Shown here in pieces: positions 45,200 through 56,769 of a DNA stretch of 64,000 nt. The notes under the pieces are model-generated. The model had not been told where the DNA came from, ran no database searches, and was given only the letters and a program-made list of their open reading frames with translations. The first letter of the stretch is position 1. Each line of letters starts with the position of its first letter. The position numbers and the translations under genes are program-made. Source of the stretch: Saccopteryx bilineata (Eukaryota > Chordata > Mammalia > Chiroptera > Emballonuridae); NCBI RefSeq assembly GCF_036850765.1, contig NC_089498.1:55975795-56039794 (forward strand). The letters are read 5' to 3'.

Positions 45200-46220
45200 T
45201 ATATCTGGTGGCTTTTTTTTACTTGTTAATGAGCATTTTCATCAATGCTGTTTAGCACCCTAAGTCCAACTAAAATTATCACTTAAAAGAGATTAATATA
45301 AATCTGAAATTTGCTTTTAGAAACATAATATACAGTTTCCTTATTTTATTTTAATATGTATCAGTTTTCCTATGACTGAGAGTTAAGCAAGTTGTAATAG
45401 GTCCACTTTTTGAACGGAACAAGAAGAATGAATCTTCATTAGTGTTTTTTTTTTAAAAGCCTTCAGTTTTGGAACCTGGAAGCTAGGTGATAAAACCTAA
45501 TGTGCTGTCTCACTGAATTTCACTCTAGAGTTCCTGAGCCCAGGAACTGAGATGAATAAACAGCCTTGTAAATCCAATCAATAATCAAAGCCGATTTGCT
45601 GTAGGTTGACTTTCAGAAAAGCCAAACTGCAGTCTCACTCCAATCAGTCAAATATAATGTCATGAGGCAATTCTCTCCTAGGGGGATCCATACTGGAAGA
45701 CATCCCAGAAAATACAATGCAACAGTTCCCAGGACAGAAAACTTGGTTCATTGTGCCAAACAATGGCTTGATCTGATAAGTTCTGATTTGGAAGCAGCCC
45801 CACCAGCTTTGCTTTCCAGAGGCTGTCTGCTGGGTATTGTGGAAACAACTGCTGCTCAGTGATTAACTCCTCCCCAGTGTCAGGCAAGAAAGCAGCAATA
45901 GTGACCTCCTCTGTAACCCGTGTTCTAGCATTTGCTTTTTCTAGAGCTATTACTGGATATGTAAACATATGGCTCCTTGTCCCATAGGCCCTTCTCAGCG
46001 TTCAGTAATTACTTTCAATGTATTGATACTTAACACTTTTACTGAATAGAACACCAAGCACTCAGCAGGGTAAAGTCTTACATTTCATTTAAAAATTAAT
46101 AAAATCAATAATGAAGAAGGTAGAGTAAAAGAAAAGTAGAACATAATATTAAAGAAATGAAGAAGAAAAAGAAGAAATACATCTTTGTGTGTGGCAATTC
46201 TAAATGGTTAAATATGCTGA
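45200..46220. other. No gene seen; repeat-poor, candidate conserved noncoding stretch
   Basis: No repeat is recognisable. Between 45470 and 45990 composition is balanced, and the minus strand has a 96-codon frame (45678-45968) with no protein resemblance. This could be single-copy DNA under constraint, or just an unlabelled old repeat. I cannot tell from one sequence. Confidence 0.4.
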
Positions 46221-46224
46221 ATTT

Positions 46225-46380
46225 GAATTCAAAGACACAAAATGAAATCTGGCCTTTACAGCTGACTTCCTAGTTGATATTATACAATTAACTTAAAATC
46301 TTCACATATTTCTTTGTTCAGATGTAAAATTGGCTGTGCTTCTAGATTAAATAAATGACATTATTTATGTCAATGTAAAA
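46225..46380 (+). repeat. MIR SINE
   Basis: 'tgaatttgaattcaaag', 'ctgacttcctagttgatat', 'attaacttaaaatcttc' and 'gatgtaaaattggctg' follow sense MIR order. It is heavily decayed. Confidence 0.55.
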
Positions 46381-46384
46381 AATT

Positions 46385-47010
46385 TCCAAACGTATAAGAA
46401 TTTTTATGAGTTTATTCGAGCCAAACTGTTGAAAATTGCCTGAAAGGAAAGTCTCAACAGATTGAGAAAATGCTCTGAAAAATAACGGTCTCACTAATTA
46501 TGCAACACATTTGAATTAAAGGGGAAGACATAAGGGGTTATATAAAATTGATTAGTGACAGATTAGAGAGGTGGGAGAAAGCAATGCAAGAAAATCTCTG
46601 GGATTGGATAGAGTAAAAATGTATGTACTAAAACTTTTACATAGGCAGAAGTAAGATAGTTAATAGCTAATTAACAAGGTAACAAAACAATGAGGTGGTT
46701 TGTTGTTTCCTGCTCTGGTGGGATGTCTGCCTGCAGGGGAGCAGAAAAAGAAGATTGCCCTTACATTTCAAAGGCATATTATTAGTTAAGTTATTGTAGA
46801 TGCAAAATATAACAGATAAGCTATCAAGGTAAGCGTTGACCTTTGTTTAGAGAAAAATCCCACCATAGGACATGCCTACCCACCATGAACTGCTCTTTAA
46901 TTTTTGATCATCCTGTGTGGTTACTTTAGGTCTCTGAGTGTGCAAGGCCATCGTACAGGGTTCACCTGAGCTTGTCAGGTTTAGTCTGTGGTCCTGCCTT
47001 TTTTTTTCTG
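46385..47010. repeat. Possible solo LTR of an old ERVL-type element
   Basis: 'tgagtttattcgagccaaac', 'ctgcaggggagcagaaaaag' and the end 'gggttcacctgagcttgtc' recall a family of old LTRs that I cannot name. No coding region or partner LTR is visible. Low confidence. Confidence 0.35.
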
Positions 47011-47664
47011 CTCACACTTAATGTAGACTGATTATCACAACACTTAGTATATTACAGAGAATTAATAAACCTTATATGCTTTATAATTATCAGGTAAAAT
47101 TAACAAATACTATTACTATGCTGTTTTGTATAGTAAGTAGTAGATAATAACAACTACTATTCCCATTACTACTTCTTGGTTATTACAATGAGATTACAGT
47201 TTGTCCCAGGCATAGTTTACAATTCTGTCCCCACCATACCATATAGCCTTTTGGCCTGAATGGAGTATCTTTCAGTGGCTATGAACATTTATTAAGATTC
47301 CATTAATATGAAATTCATTCTTGATTCCATGACTCATTTTTGGTCTGTTTGTCCTCAGTTTTCAATATAATGTACCACATACTTTGAAATAAATTAACTA
47401 ATAAGAAATTGATTTTCCCTGGTTCTCCACTGAGTATGTCAGATCTGGGTGGTAACTTAGTCAAAGAGATAGTATTGTAGAAAGTCAGGATTCATTCTAC
47501 AAGTAATTAATGGATCTACTATGTTAGGCACACTGTAAGTCTCCTTCCTAGATAACTTTATATTTATGTACATCAAGAATATTACAAAATAATATTATAT
47601 ATAATGTGATGAATAAAGTTATGTTTAAAGAGCTTTAGAATCAGAAAAAGAATATAGGCTATTT
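47011..47664. other. No gene seen
   Basis: AT-rich single-copy sequence. Confidence 0.5.
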
Positions 47665-47674
47665 GGAGAATTTA

Positions 47675-48046
47675 TTTTTTTTTAATTTTTTCTTTGTGAC
47701 AGAGGAAGAGAGAGACTGATAGGGATAGACAGGAAGGTAGAGAGATGAGAAGCATCAATTCTTCATGGTGGCTTCTTAGTCTCCTTAGTTGTTCATTGAT
47801 TGCTTTCTTATACAGTATGTGCCTTGACGAGGGGGCTGCAGCAGAGTGAGTGACCCCTTGCTCAAGCCAGCAACACGAAATCATGTCTATGATCCCATGC
47901 TCAAGCCAGCGACCCAGCACTCAAGCCAGTGAGAGTGCGCTCAAGCCAGATGAGCCCGTGCTCAAGCGGAGACCTCAGGGTTTCAAACCTGCGTCCTCTG
48001 TGTCCTAGTCTGATGCTCTATCCATTGTACCACCACCTAGTCAGGC
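47675..48046 (-). repeat. Family A SINE, reverse orientation, with target duplication
   Basis: T-rich start, 'gagagactgataggga', 'ttgttcattgattgctttc', 'tgtgccttgacgaggggg', repeated 'ctcaagccag' modules, 'tttcaaacctgcgtcc' (B-box complement) and the head ending 'cctagtcaggc'. The repeat ggagaattta at 47665-47674 and 48052-48061 frames it. Confidence 0.93.
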
Positions 48047-48061
48047 TGTTGGGAGAATTTA

Positions 48062-49235
48062 GAGAACATTTCATTTCATATGACACTTGATATTAGAAGA
48101 GGGTGACATTTTTAAAAAGAATAAAAATTGTAAAAAAAAAATATGGTCAGAGAGCAAAACTTAAGGTCATTAGAAAAGCATGGAAGAATAATAAAGACAT
48201 GGGCTTAATAGAGTTCTTTGGTCTAAGCTCTCTTAGTTTACAAATCTTACCCAATTTAAGTAATTATTAAATTTCACCCATCTATTTACCTCATTGAATG
48301 CAATTTATATATTACATACTATAATAGATTTGAGATGCAGTTGGTAAGTTGGCATAACATTGTGTTTTGTACATATTTGTGTGAATAAATATTGATTTTG
48401 ATGTTTACGCTTCTCCTCTAAATTCAATATAGTTCTTTTTTTTTTAAATTTCACACATTTTTTGTTGGTCTGGAAATTTTAAGAATGCTAAGATACTACA
48501 TTTAGAATGACTGATAAACAAAAGCATCCTCAGATATATGCAATAATCTCTCAGATAGTAGGGAGTATGGTCAGATATTAGGTGGTTTGGGGGGGAAATG
48601 AAGAAAGAGAAATCACAAAAATAAGTTATTATAAAAGTAATCAAATATGTAAACAGTGGCTTAGAATATAAGGTAGAAGGGTTGATAAAATGGAAGAAAA
48701 ATTAAGAGTATAAAATAACACTTGAAAGATTTATACAAGAATCTAATAAAATAGTTTGTGATTATTAAACTACTTAAATGTTTACAAGGATTAAAAAACA
48801 GAAAGTAATATGAATTTTCAAATTTTCACTATTATTTGGAGAAATTTTAATGCTATTTAGTTGAGAAATAAATGTTGTTATATACCTCTTTCTAAATATT
48901 TTTTCTTTCAGTAAAACTTAATTTCTGCCAAAAGAATTAGTCAATAACAATAAAACACACACAGAAAATTTAACTGAGCTAGTGCCTTGCTTAATTAAAA
49001 TGCAAATAAAAGCTACTTTCTCTGAAGTTGCAGGAAAATAGATGCATACATTATAAACAATGACCATCAGGTATCATGTATATATCATTAATGGATAAAC
49101 TGAAGCTTTATGAAAAACAAAAAAGGTTTAGATTGTTAAAAATACTTGGGATATATTTGAATTTACATTTATAATTCTATTACATTTATAATTCTAACCC
49201 ATTACAAGTTTAAAAATAATTTATTATATCAATAA
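48062..49235. other. No gene seen
   Basis: AT-rich single-copy sequence with no recognisable repeat. Confidence 0.5.
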
Positions 49236-49585
49236 CGCTATGGTTTGAATGTTTGTGTCCCTTCAAATTTATATTTGCCATCCTAACACCAGATAATGGT
49301 ATTAGAAGGTAGGCTCATGGGATGGTGATTACTAATGAGGTTGAAGTCCTCATTAATCGTATTACTGCTCTTATAAATGAGAATCCACAAAGCTCCTTAG
49401 TCCCTTCCACTTTGTATGGGTATAAGAAGACTGTGACCCGGAAGAGGGTCCTCTCTTGGCTATACCGACACCCTGATCTCAGACTTCAAGACTCCAGAAG
49501 TATTAGAAAAAAGTTTTTGTTGTTTACAAGTCACCGACTATATGGTATTTTATTACAGCAGTCTGAACAGACTAAGACAAAAGCA
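49236..49585 (+). repeat. MLT1-type (ERVL-MaLR) LTR
   Basis: A solo LTR of an ancient endogenous retrovirus-like family. The series is clear: 'gctatggtttgaatgtttg', 'tgtcccttcaaatttatat', 'gatggtgattactaatgagg', 'attactgctcttataaatg', 'gaagagggtcctctcttgg', 'ctgatctcagacttcaag', then 'gttgtttacaagtcaccg' and 'ctatatggtattttattac'. It ends 'cagactaagaca'. There are no internal genes. A 135-codon frame across it (49322-49729) is incidental. Confidence 0.82.
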
Positions 49586-49852
49586 TTTAGTCAATTACAA
49601 TCAATTGGTATGATAGGATTAAAGTCAATTTACATACAGTCATTTATTCAACATATATTTGTAGGCAACTTACTGTTTGTCTTACATCATTCCTGTTCCT
49701 GCCAAAATTGCGATGAAGAAGACAGATAAATGTTTCTACCTTCATGAACCTATGTTCCAGAAAGAAATTATTTCTCTAGTAGATAAAAAGTGAAAATTTT
49801 GTGTGAATTTTAAAAGGATGCCTAGTTGAGATTTATTAAAAATAAACTATGA

Positions 49853-50045
49853 TCAGTGGCTTGAGCCCAAGGGGTCACTGGCTTGGCTAGAGCCCCCTCC
49901 CTGCCCCTGGTTAAGGCACATATGAGGAAGCAATCAATGAACACCTAAGGTGCTACAACTATGAGTTGATACTTCTTATCTCTTTCCCTTCTTGTCTGTC
50001 CCCACTACTCTCTCTTGCTTGCTAATTAAAAAGAAATAATAATAA
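49853..50045 (+). repeat. Family A SINE, 3' half only
   Basis: Starts inside the element at 'cagtggcttgagcccaag', then 'gcacatatgaggaagcaatc', 'ctacaactatgagttgatac', a CT tract and an 'aaataataataag' tail. The tRNA head is missing. I found no convincing target duplication. Confidence 0.88.
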
Positions 50046-51509
50046 GTAAGCTATCTGTTCAGACTTTACATTTTAAGTTTAGAGTTGAAGTCTGCTCCAA
50101 AGAGGGGAGGAAGAAGACTTTTTAAATATTTCTATGATGAGTAAACGTTTGAGATGCACTCAAGAACCTCTGCATTCATATATCTACATTCCATCTATAA
50201 ATTCATGATCTCATGAGCTTCATAAGCTATATACTCAGTGTATTGGTTTGAATAGTATAACAGAAAGCTTACTGCTTTATTGGTAATTGGATACAGGAGT
50301 AAATTTTAATAGACTCTTAAAACTATATTATTACTGCACCCATTCCTAATTGGAATAGAAATAAAGTTGATGATCAAATACAAGTTTCGATATACCTTCA
50401 TATAATATATATCATCTACAGGTAATTCCAGTAAAACTGAAGAAAGACACTCTAGAATTACAAAGACTGGAGGTGATTCTGCTTAGTGTCAATATTCAAG
50501 CACAAAACTAAATTTAAATAGGAGAATTAGAAGTTAATTCAAAGTTGTCCCTTTGGACTTATATAAATTATTATTCATATAAAGGATTTGTACAATATTT
50601 CTTAAACTATTGTTTGACTTTCTAATTTTATTTTTAACAAGAGGTATAAAAGTAATCTTTATTGTATGTGACATCAAAAAGTACAAGTATTTATATATAT
50701 ACATTTATATATATATATATATCTGTTTACTGTATGTTTTCAGATTTAAGAGACAACATTCTCAAATAAATAGATATTTATAGTATTTCATTCTACCCCC
50801 CACAAACAATGGTCTAGTCCAACTTAGATCTTAAAGGATATGTAAAGAATTTTTTTAGTTACAATGGTTCTTTCTAAGAAGTACTAGAATTATAATTTAA
50901 CACATCTTTTAGTCTCAGAAGTCTGTTCAATGTCTTAATGAATATTGAACTGAAAAACTTCATCACCCTAGTAGATTAGAACAAGTTTAATAAAATCAAA
51001 ACCAGAAATCCATGAAAGGTGGTAAAGTTTCTGTCTAGTTTAAAGTTAACTCATAGTATAAATTGACAGTAAATTAAAAAAAAAACTTTTATTTATGTGG
51101 CCATTTGTTGAAGACATGTAATAATAAAGTATTGCACAAATTTCAAAGTAAGGAAGTATAACAGCTCTCAGGGGGACAGGTAGAGACTGAAAAACTGGCA
51201 GCATTTGAGATTTCTCAGAAAGTGGCACTCAGACTATTTGATCTAATAAAATGATCCTTTTGATATCCTGGAAAGCATAATTATGACAAAAACTACAACT
51301 GGAAAGTACTGCGGGTATAGCCAATTTTTAAAATGTGTTTACTTATAAAATAATAAAGTGTGTTTTAGTATGTATTCCTTTGTGATAATATAGTTTAAAG
51401 TACAAAAAGATTTTTTTTAAATATTTAAAGAACAATAGCATATAGTTTTTATTTTGTTATTTTTTAATTTTATATAGAAAATCAAATTTAAGTTTAAATT
51501 TAACTTAAA
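50046..51509. other. No gene seen; (TA)n run
   Basis: AT-rich single-copy sequence. A TA-rich microsatellite lies at about 50690-50722. Confidence 0.5.
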
Positions 51510-51512
51510 TAT

Positions 51513-52990
51513 TTAGGAAGTTTTGCTTCTTTTTTTATTTGTTGGAAGACTGAGAAGAATAGGTACCAAATCTTTGAATGTTTGGTAGAATTCACTAGTG
51601 TAGCCATCTGGTCCTGGACTTTTGTTTTTTGGGAGGTTTTTGATATTTCTTTCTATTTCCTCCCTGCTTATAGTTCTATTTAGGTTTTCTACTTCTTTGT
51701 GACTCAGTCTAGGAAGATTATATAGTTCTAGGAGTTTATCCATTTCTGCTAGGTTGGTGAATTTGGTGGCATATAATTAATCTTTCATACTATTCTACTA
51801 TGATACTTTGTATATCTATGCTGTCTGTGGTAATTTTTCCTCTTTCATTTCAGATTTTGCTTACATGAGTCTTTTTTTCTTAATGAGTCTAGCTAGTAGT
51901 TTGTTGATTTTATTGATCTTCTCAAAGAATCAGCTATCTGTTGTATTAATTTTTTTCTGTAGTTTTTGTTCTCTATTTCATTTAGTACTGCTCTAATTTT
52001 TACTATTTATTTTCTTCTGTTGACTTTGTTCTTGTTTTTCTAGTTCCTTAATTTGTGTTATTATGTTGTTTTCTTGGTATCTCTCTTATTTCTTGATATT
52101 AGTGTATAGTGATATAAACTTCCCTCTTATTACTGCTTTCATTGTATCCCAGAACTTTTGATATGTTGTGTTGTCATTTTCATTTCTTTGTATATATCTT
52201 TTGATCTCTGCTTTTATTTTTTAATTGACCCAGTCAGTTTTTAGAAGTATATTGTTTAATTTCTACATTTTTGTGGGTTTCTTTACTTCCTTTTTGTAGT
52301 TTAATTATAATTTCAAAATCTTATGGTCAGAAAATATGCTTGTTATCATTCATTTTAATTTTCCTGAATTTGTTGATGTTACTTTTGTGGCCCAACATAT
52401 GGTCTATCCTTGAGAATGTTTCATGCATACTGGAGAAGAATGCATAATCTGATGTTTTGGAATAAAATGTCCTGTAAATGTCTATTTTGTACATTTGGCC
52501 CAATGTGTCATTTAAAACCAATATTTCTTTACTAATTTTCTGTTTGGATGATCTATTTAAAGTCATCGATGTCATATTGATATCTCCATGTGTGATTGTG
52601 TTTTTGTTTGCTTCCGTTTTTAGATCTGTTATTAAATTTTTTATATATTGTGGTGCTCCCTTATTTGATGCATATATATTAAGAAGTGTTATGTCTTTTT
52701 GACATAATGTCCCCTTTATTATTATGAAATGTTCATCTTTGTCTCTGGTTACTTTTGTTGTTTTGAAGTCAGTGTTGTCCGATATAAGTATGGCTATACC
52801 AGCTTATGATTTGGATGTTATTTACTTGGAGAATTGTTTCCCATCATTTCCCTTTGAGTCTATTTTTGTCCTTGCAGTTTAGATATGTTTCTTGAAGGCA
52901 GCATATGGTTGAGTTTTGCTTTTTGATCCAGTCTGCTACTCTGTGCCTCTTTATTGGTGAGTTCAGTCCATTTACATTTAGGGTAATTAT
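51513..52990 (-). pseudogene. L1 ORF2p remnant (endonuclease and start of RT), antisense
   Basis: Near 52990-52920 (minus strand) is the ORF2 opening, with 'ccatttacatttagggtaat' as the complement of the TLNVNG-type region. Endonuclease parts follow, including the FSRIDHMLGHKSN segment at about 52400. At 51513-51743 is the RT entry: [16 protein letters not shown] and [17 protein letters not shown]. Multiple frame breaks are present. The FADD catalytic block is beyond the break point, so it is missing. Confidence 0.88.
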
Positions 52991-53186
52991 TGGTGCTTAA
53001 GGATTTTCTATAACCATTTTATATTTCATTTTCTGGTACTTCTGTGTCTTGTTTGGGTATTCTCTTTTGTGTTTCTGTCAGTTATTTTTGTTTCATGGAA
53101 TCCCATACTTTCTTCCCTTGTTTCTTCTGTTTTTAAACTGTAGTGCAATAGTGGATTTTTTGTGGGTGGTTACCATTACATTATAA

Positions 53187-53401
53187 CAGCGGTTCTCAAC
53201 CTGTGGGTTGCAACCCCAGCGGGGTCACCTAAAGCCATCGGAAAATACATAATGCATATCAGGTATTTACATTCCGGATCATAACTGTAGCAAAATTACA
53301 GTTATAAAGTAGCCACCAAAATTATTTTTTTGGTTTGGGGTCACCGCAACATGAGGAACTATATTGTGGGGTCATGGCATTAGAAAGGTTGAGAACCACT
53401 G
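53187..53401. mobile_element. SPIN-like hAT element (215 bp, non-autonomous)
   Basis: Left end 'cagcggttctcaacctgtgg' and right end 'aggttgagaaccactg' are hAT inverted repeats. The interior has 'tcacctaaagccatcgg', 'aaaatacataatgcatatc' and 'ggtttggggtcaccg'. It is flanked by a perfect 8-bp duplication, cattataa, at 53179-53186 and 53402-53409. Both ends and interior match what I remember of SPIN, a hAT family reported from several mammals, including bats, with a patchy distribution. It has no coding region and would need a transposase supplied in trans. Confidence 0.92.
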
Positions 53402-53409
53402 CATTATAA

Positions 53410-54480
53410 AGAGAAAAATAGTCATATGTACAAGACTCCTTTGTTTTGTTAGTGCTTCTTCACTCCATCCTCATTTGATACTGCAGAACTTTATTCTCTC
53501 TTCTTTTATTGTATGTTACTGTTATTCCAGATTATCTTTGTTTATATGGTGACCTTGTTGGAGCTTTTGCTTGTAGTTTTGTCTTGTTTTATTATTTGGG
53601 TCTTGTTGAATAACAAGTATTTTTTGCAGTGGGGATTTTCTGGTGAGAAATTCCCTCAGCTTCTCTAGGTCTGTAAAAGTTGTTATTTCCCCATCATATT
53701 TGGAGGATAACTTTGATGGATAGTATTTTTGGCTGGTAATTTCTCTCTTTCAGTACTCTGAATGTTTGGGTCTACTCTCTCTTGGCTTGTAGAATTTCTG
53801 CTGAGAAGTCTGATGATAACCTAATTTTCCTTTATGTTATTTCCTGCTTTTCCTTAGCTGCCTTGAGGATTCATTCTATGACATTAATTTCTGACAATTT
53901 TATTACAATGTGCTTTGAAGTAGATCTTGTGTTTGGGTTGAGGTCACTTGGCATTCTGTTTGCTTCTTAGATTTGAGGCTCTAACTTTTCCCATATGCTT
54001 GGGAAATTCTCATCAATTATTTCTTTGAATAGGCTCTTCATTCCCTCCCCCTTACTTCTTTTTCTTATATACCCATTATTCTTATATTGCTCTTTCTAAT
54101 GGATTCAAACAATTCTTTAAGCTTTTTCAGTTTTATTTATTATGTGTCTCTCTCATCTTTTATCTTTGATATCACTGATGTTTTCCTCTATCTGGCTTGT
54201 TCTATTAGCTAAACTTGCTACCTCAGTATTCAATTCATGTATTGAGTTCTTCATTTGTTTTTAAATTTTTAATCTCCTTGGTGAGATTTTCATTTTGTTT
54301 TCTGAGCTCATTAAATTGCCTATTGGTGCCTTCTTGCATCTTGTTGGGTAATTTCAGAACTTCAACTTTCAATTTTCTATCATTTAATTTCAGGGTTTCC
54401 ATATGATTGAAATTTTCTTTCTGGAGATTTTTTCCTTTCTTTCTGAATTACATCTATGTTTTCTGTAGCCATCATATTAG
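53410..54480 (-). pseudogene. L1 ORF1p remnant, antisense
   Basis: Lies between the ORF2 opening and the A-rich 5' region, in ORF1 order. On the minus strand, decayed coiled-coil-like blocks (54200-54450; Leu/Lys/Glu-rich after translation) are followed by the C-terminal part around 53620-53900. It is too broken to give a continuous frame. Confidence 0.65.
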
Positions 54481-55574
54481 ATTTCTTCTACCTTAATGGC
54501 ATTTGAGAGTGGTATTGTTACTAATCCTAACAAAAAAAACCTACAAGAAATAAAAAATTAAAATAAAAAACAATAAACAATATAAAAATTTAGATTATGA
54601 CAAGTAAAGAAAAAACATAGAAAAATTAAAAAAACAAAAAATCAAAACAGCCACAAAAAATAAGAATAAAATATATAAAAATTAAAGAAAATCAAATTCA
54701 AAAGAGAAAAATGAATAAAAAGAAAAAATAAGAAAAAATAAATTTTGGTTTTGAGAGTTTTCTTTTAGTAGGTGTCACTGTATTATAAGTTTTAGCTCTA
54801 TGAGGTTTCTGGGCCGTCTTCTGTTGAGATGTCACTATCATAATGATGTAGGTGGGGCTGCAGTTGCATTGGTGGATGGGGCATGTTGTAAGGGCTCTAG
54901 AGCTTCCACTTTCCAGCTCTAACAATGGCTATCTCAGGCTTCTGGACACTCTTCCCCATGTCCCAACAGACCCAGTGACCATACATATAGCACCTCTGTT
55001 CTTCAGGGGAGAAAGTGGCTCTAATGAGGTATCTGTGGGGTTTGTTTCTGCCACTTTCCTACTTGTGAGGTGAGAGATGCAGGACCTGGGATGCTGGGGC
55101 CTTACTTTAATTTTCCCTGTCTCTGCTGTGGATGGGTTGTAAGCAGACCACAGGCACACTGGCTGTGACCCTGCATTCTGGCCACTTTGGTTTATATCCC
55201 ACTCTGTCTATCTCACTGCTCCTTATGGCAGAATGAAACCCCACCACTTCAGTTTTCCCTTTTTGTACCCCTCTGACAAAATCCAGACATCCTGAGCTTC
55301 CCACCTCTTATAGTCTAGCAGAGGAAAAAAACCCTGCCACTCTGGGTTGGTCTCCTCCCCAGAGCCAAACATGAATGCATTTTATCCTCTGCCCCCATTT
55401 TCAACCCCCCCCCACATTTATTCCATTTGCTGTGTGGATCTTTCAGACACACCTGCAAGCCAAGCTGGGGTTCCTTTGCTGTGTAATAGTTGTTCAATTT
55501 GTTGAAATTTTAAGGGGAGTGATCAGAAGTATCTATCATGCTACCATTACTCTGACATCACCAGGAAATAGGCT

Positions 55575-55790
55575 ATTTTTATATTTAAATTTATTTATTT
55601 AGAAATCAAATTTGATGGGATGACATTAGTCTATAGGAACACACAGATTTCAGGTGTACATCTCCATGGTACATGACTATATATTACATTGCATGCCCAT
55701 CACCCAAATTCAGACCACTTTCTATCATCATAGATTTAGCCCCCCTTCCCCTTACTCCCACTCCCCTCTAATTAAAAAGTCACAAAAATG
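55575..55790 (-). repeat. L1 3' end, antisense, abutting the L1 5' end
   Basis: Reverse complement of an L1 terminus: 'tttatttatttagaaatc' (tail), 'atttgatgggatgacatt', 'caggtgtacatctccatgg', 'cattgcatgcccatcaccc', then a pyrimidine block. On the minus strand this 3' end is followed, about 10 bases later, by the start of the L1 at 55568. The layout is tail to head. Confidence 0.82.
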
Positions 55791-56769
55791 TTTTAATATA
55801 ATTTTCTTGCTCCTTTAAAAATAATGTTTTATATTTAAGTATGCATTGTCATTAGATTCTATAAAATGGATTAAAAGACTTAGCTCAGACTTGCAATGGT
55901 TCAAATGCTTGACACCACTGTATAATCTATCATGTGTGTAGGTTGCTATTCTCACACATCACCATTAAACACATGTGGCACAAACCAGGAATGGTAGTTT
56001 CTACATATCTTTCAAAATAATAAATGTACATTTTATTTCCCTAATCAGTTATATTTCTATGATATTTTCTATAGGTAAACTTATACAGATGAAAACACAT
56101 ATACATAAACAAACCATACATTGAATACCTATACATATGCATATCTGATATGCATCTATGTATATATACATGAATATGCACACACACACACACACACATT
56201 GCAACTCTTTTTAAGAAAAAATTAGTAACAACAGAGAAAGTCCACCAAAATGAGACTGGTAAAATTAATTATGTTATATTTGTGCAGTGGAACATGTTGA
56301 AAAACAAAGAAAAAGAAAATTATGTTATCAAAGTGTATATTAATATATACTATTAAATGAAAAATAAGGTGCAGGACTATGCATGTGTTATGCTAACTTT
56401 TGTGTATAAATGGGGTTACATGCTTACCTTAGTTTTAAGTGAAAATTTTTTCCTAACTAAACATAAGTAATTAACAGGGAGTATCTGAAAAGAAACAGGG
56501 AAATGGTCAGGAAGTGATTGAGCTTCTGCAAAATAATTTTCTCATATACACTTTTTAAAATTAGAATTCTTAAAGCATGTGATAGTATTATCTATTAAGT
56601 TTAAGAACAAATTGGTTAATGGGACAGAAAATTAACATTCACTCCTTATTTTTGTTTTTCCTGTAGTCTACTTTTTTTTTATCCTCATTTGACTTAGAAG
56701 AAAAATGCAGAAATCTCAGATCTGACATAGAAAGAGAAACAGTTCAATTCCTTATGCTTTACACTTAGG
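55791..56769. other. No gene seen; (CA)n microsatellite
   Basis: AT-rich single-copy sequence with a (CA)n run at about 56178-56199. Confidence 0.55.

Larger units (their letters stand above)
51510..55568 (-). mobile_element. LINE-1, antisense, with 5' UTR but no 3' half
   Basis: Read on the minus strand it starts near 55568 ('tgatgtcagagtaatggtag', as L1 5' ends do). A 5' UTR-like region spans 55560-54770, an A-rich region 54750-54490, ORF1 remnants 54480-53410 and ORF2 52990-51513. It stops abruptly inside the RT domain. The rest of ORF2, the 3' UTR and the polyA are absent. This is the reverse of the normal truncation polarity and suggests a later deletion or rearrangement. A SPIN-like hAT sits between the ORFs. 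Confidence 0.88.

Noticed and set aside
45678..45968. A 96-codon minus-strand frame with protein-like composition
   Set aside because: It has no recognisable domain, no splice-site support and no upstream promoter context that I can defend. It is kept only as part of a conserved-element candidate.
49322..49729. A 135-codon plus-strand frame
   Set aside because: It overlaps the MLT1-type LTR, which is noncoding. The frame extends past the LTR by chance.
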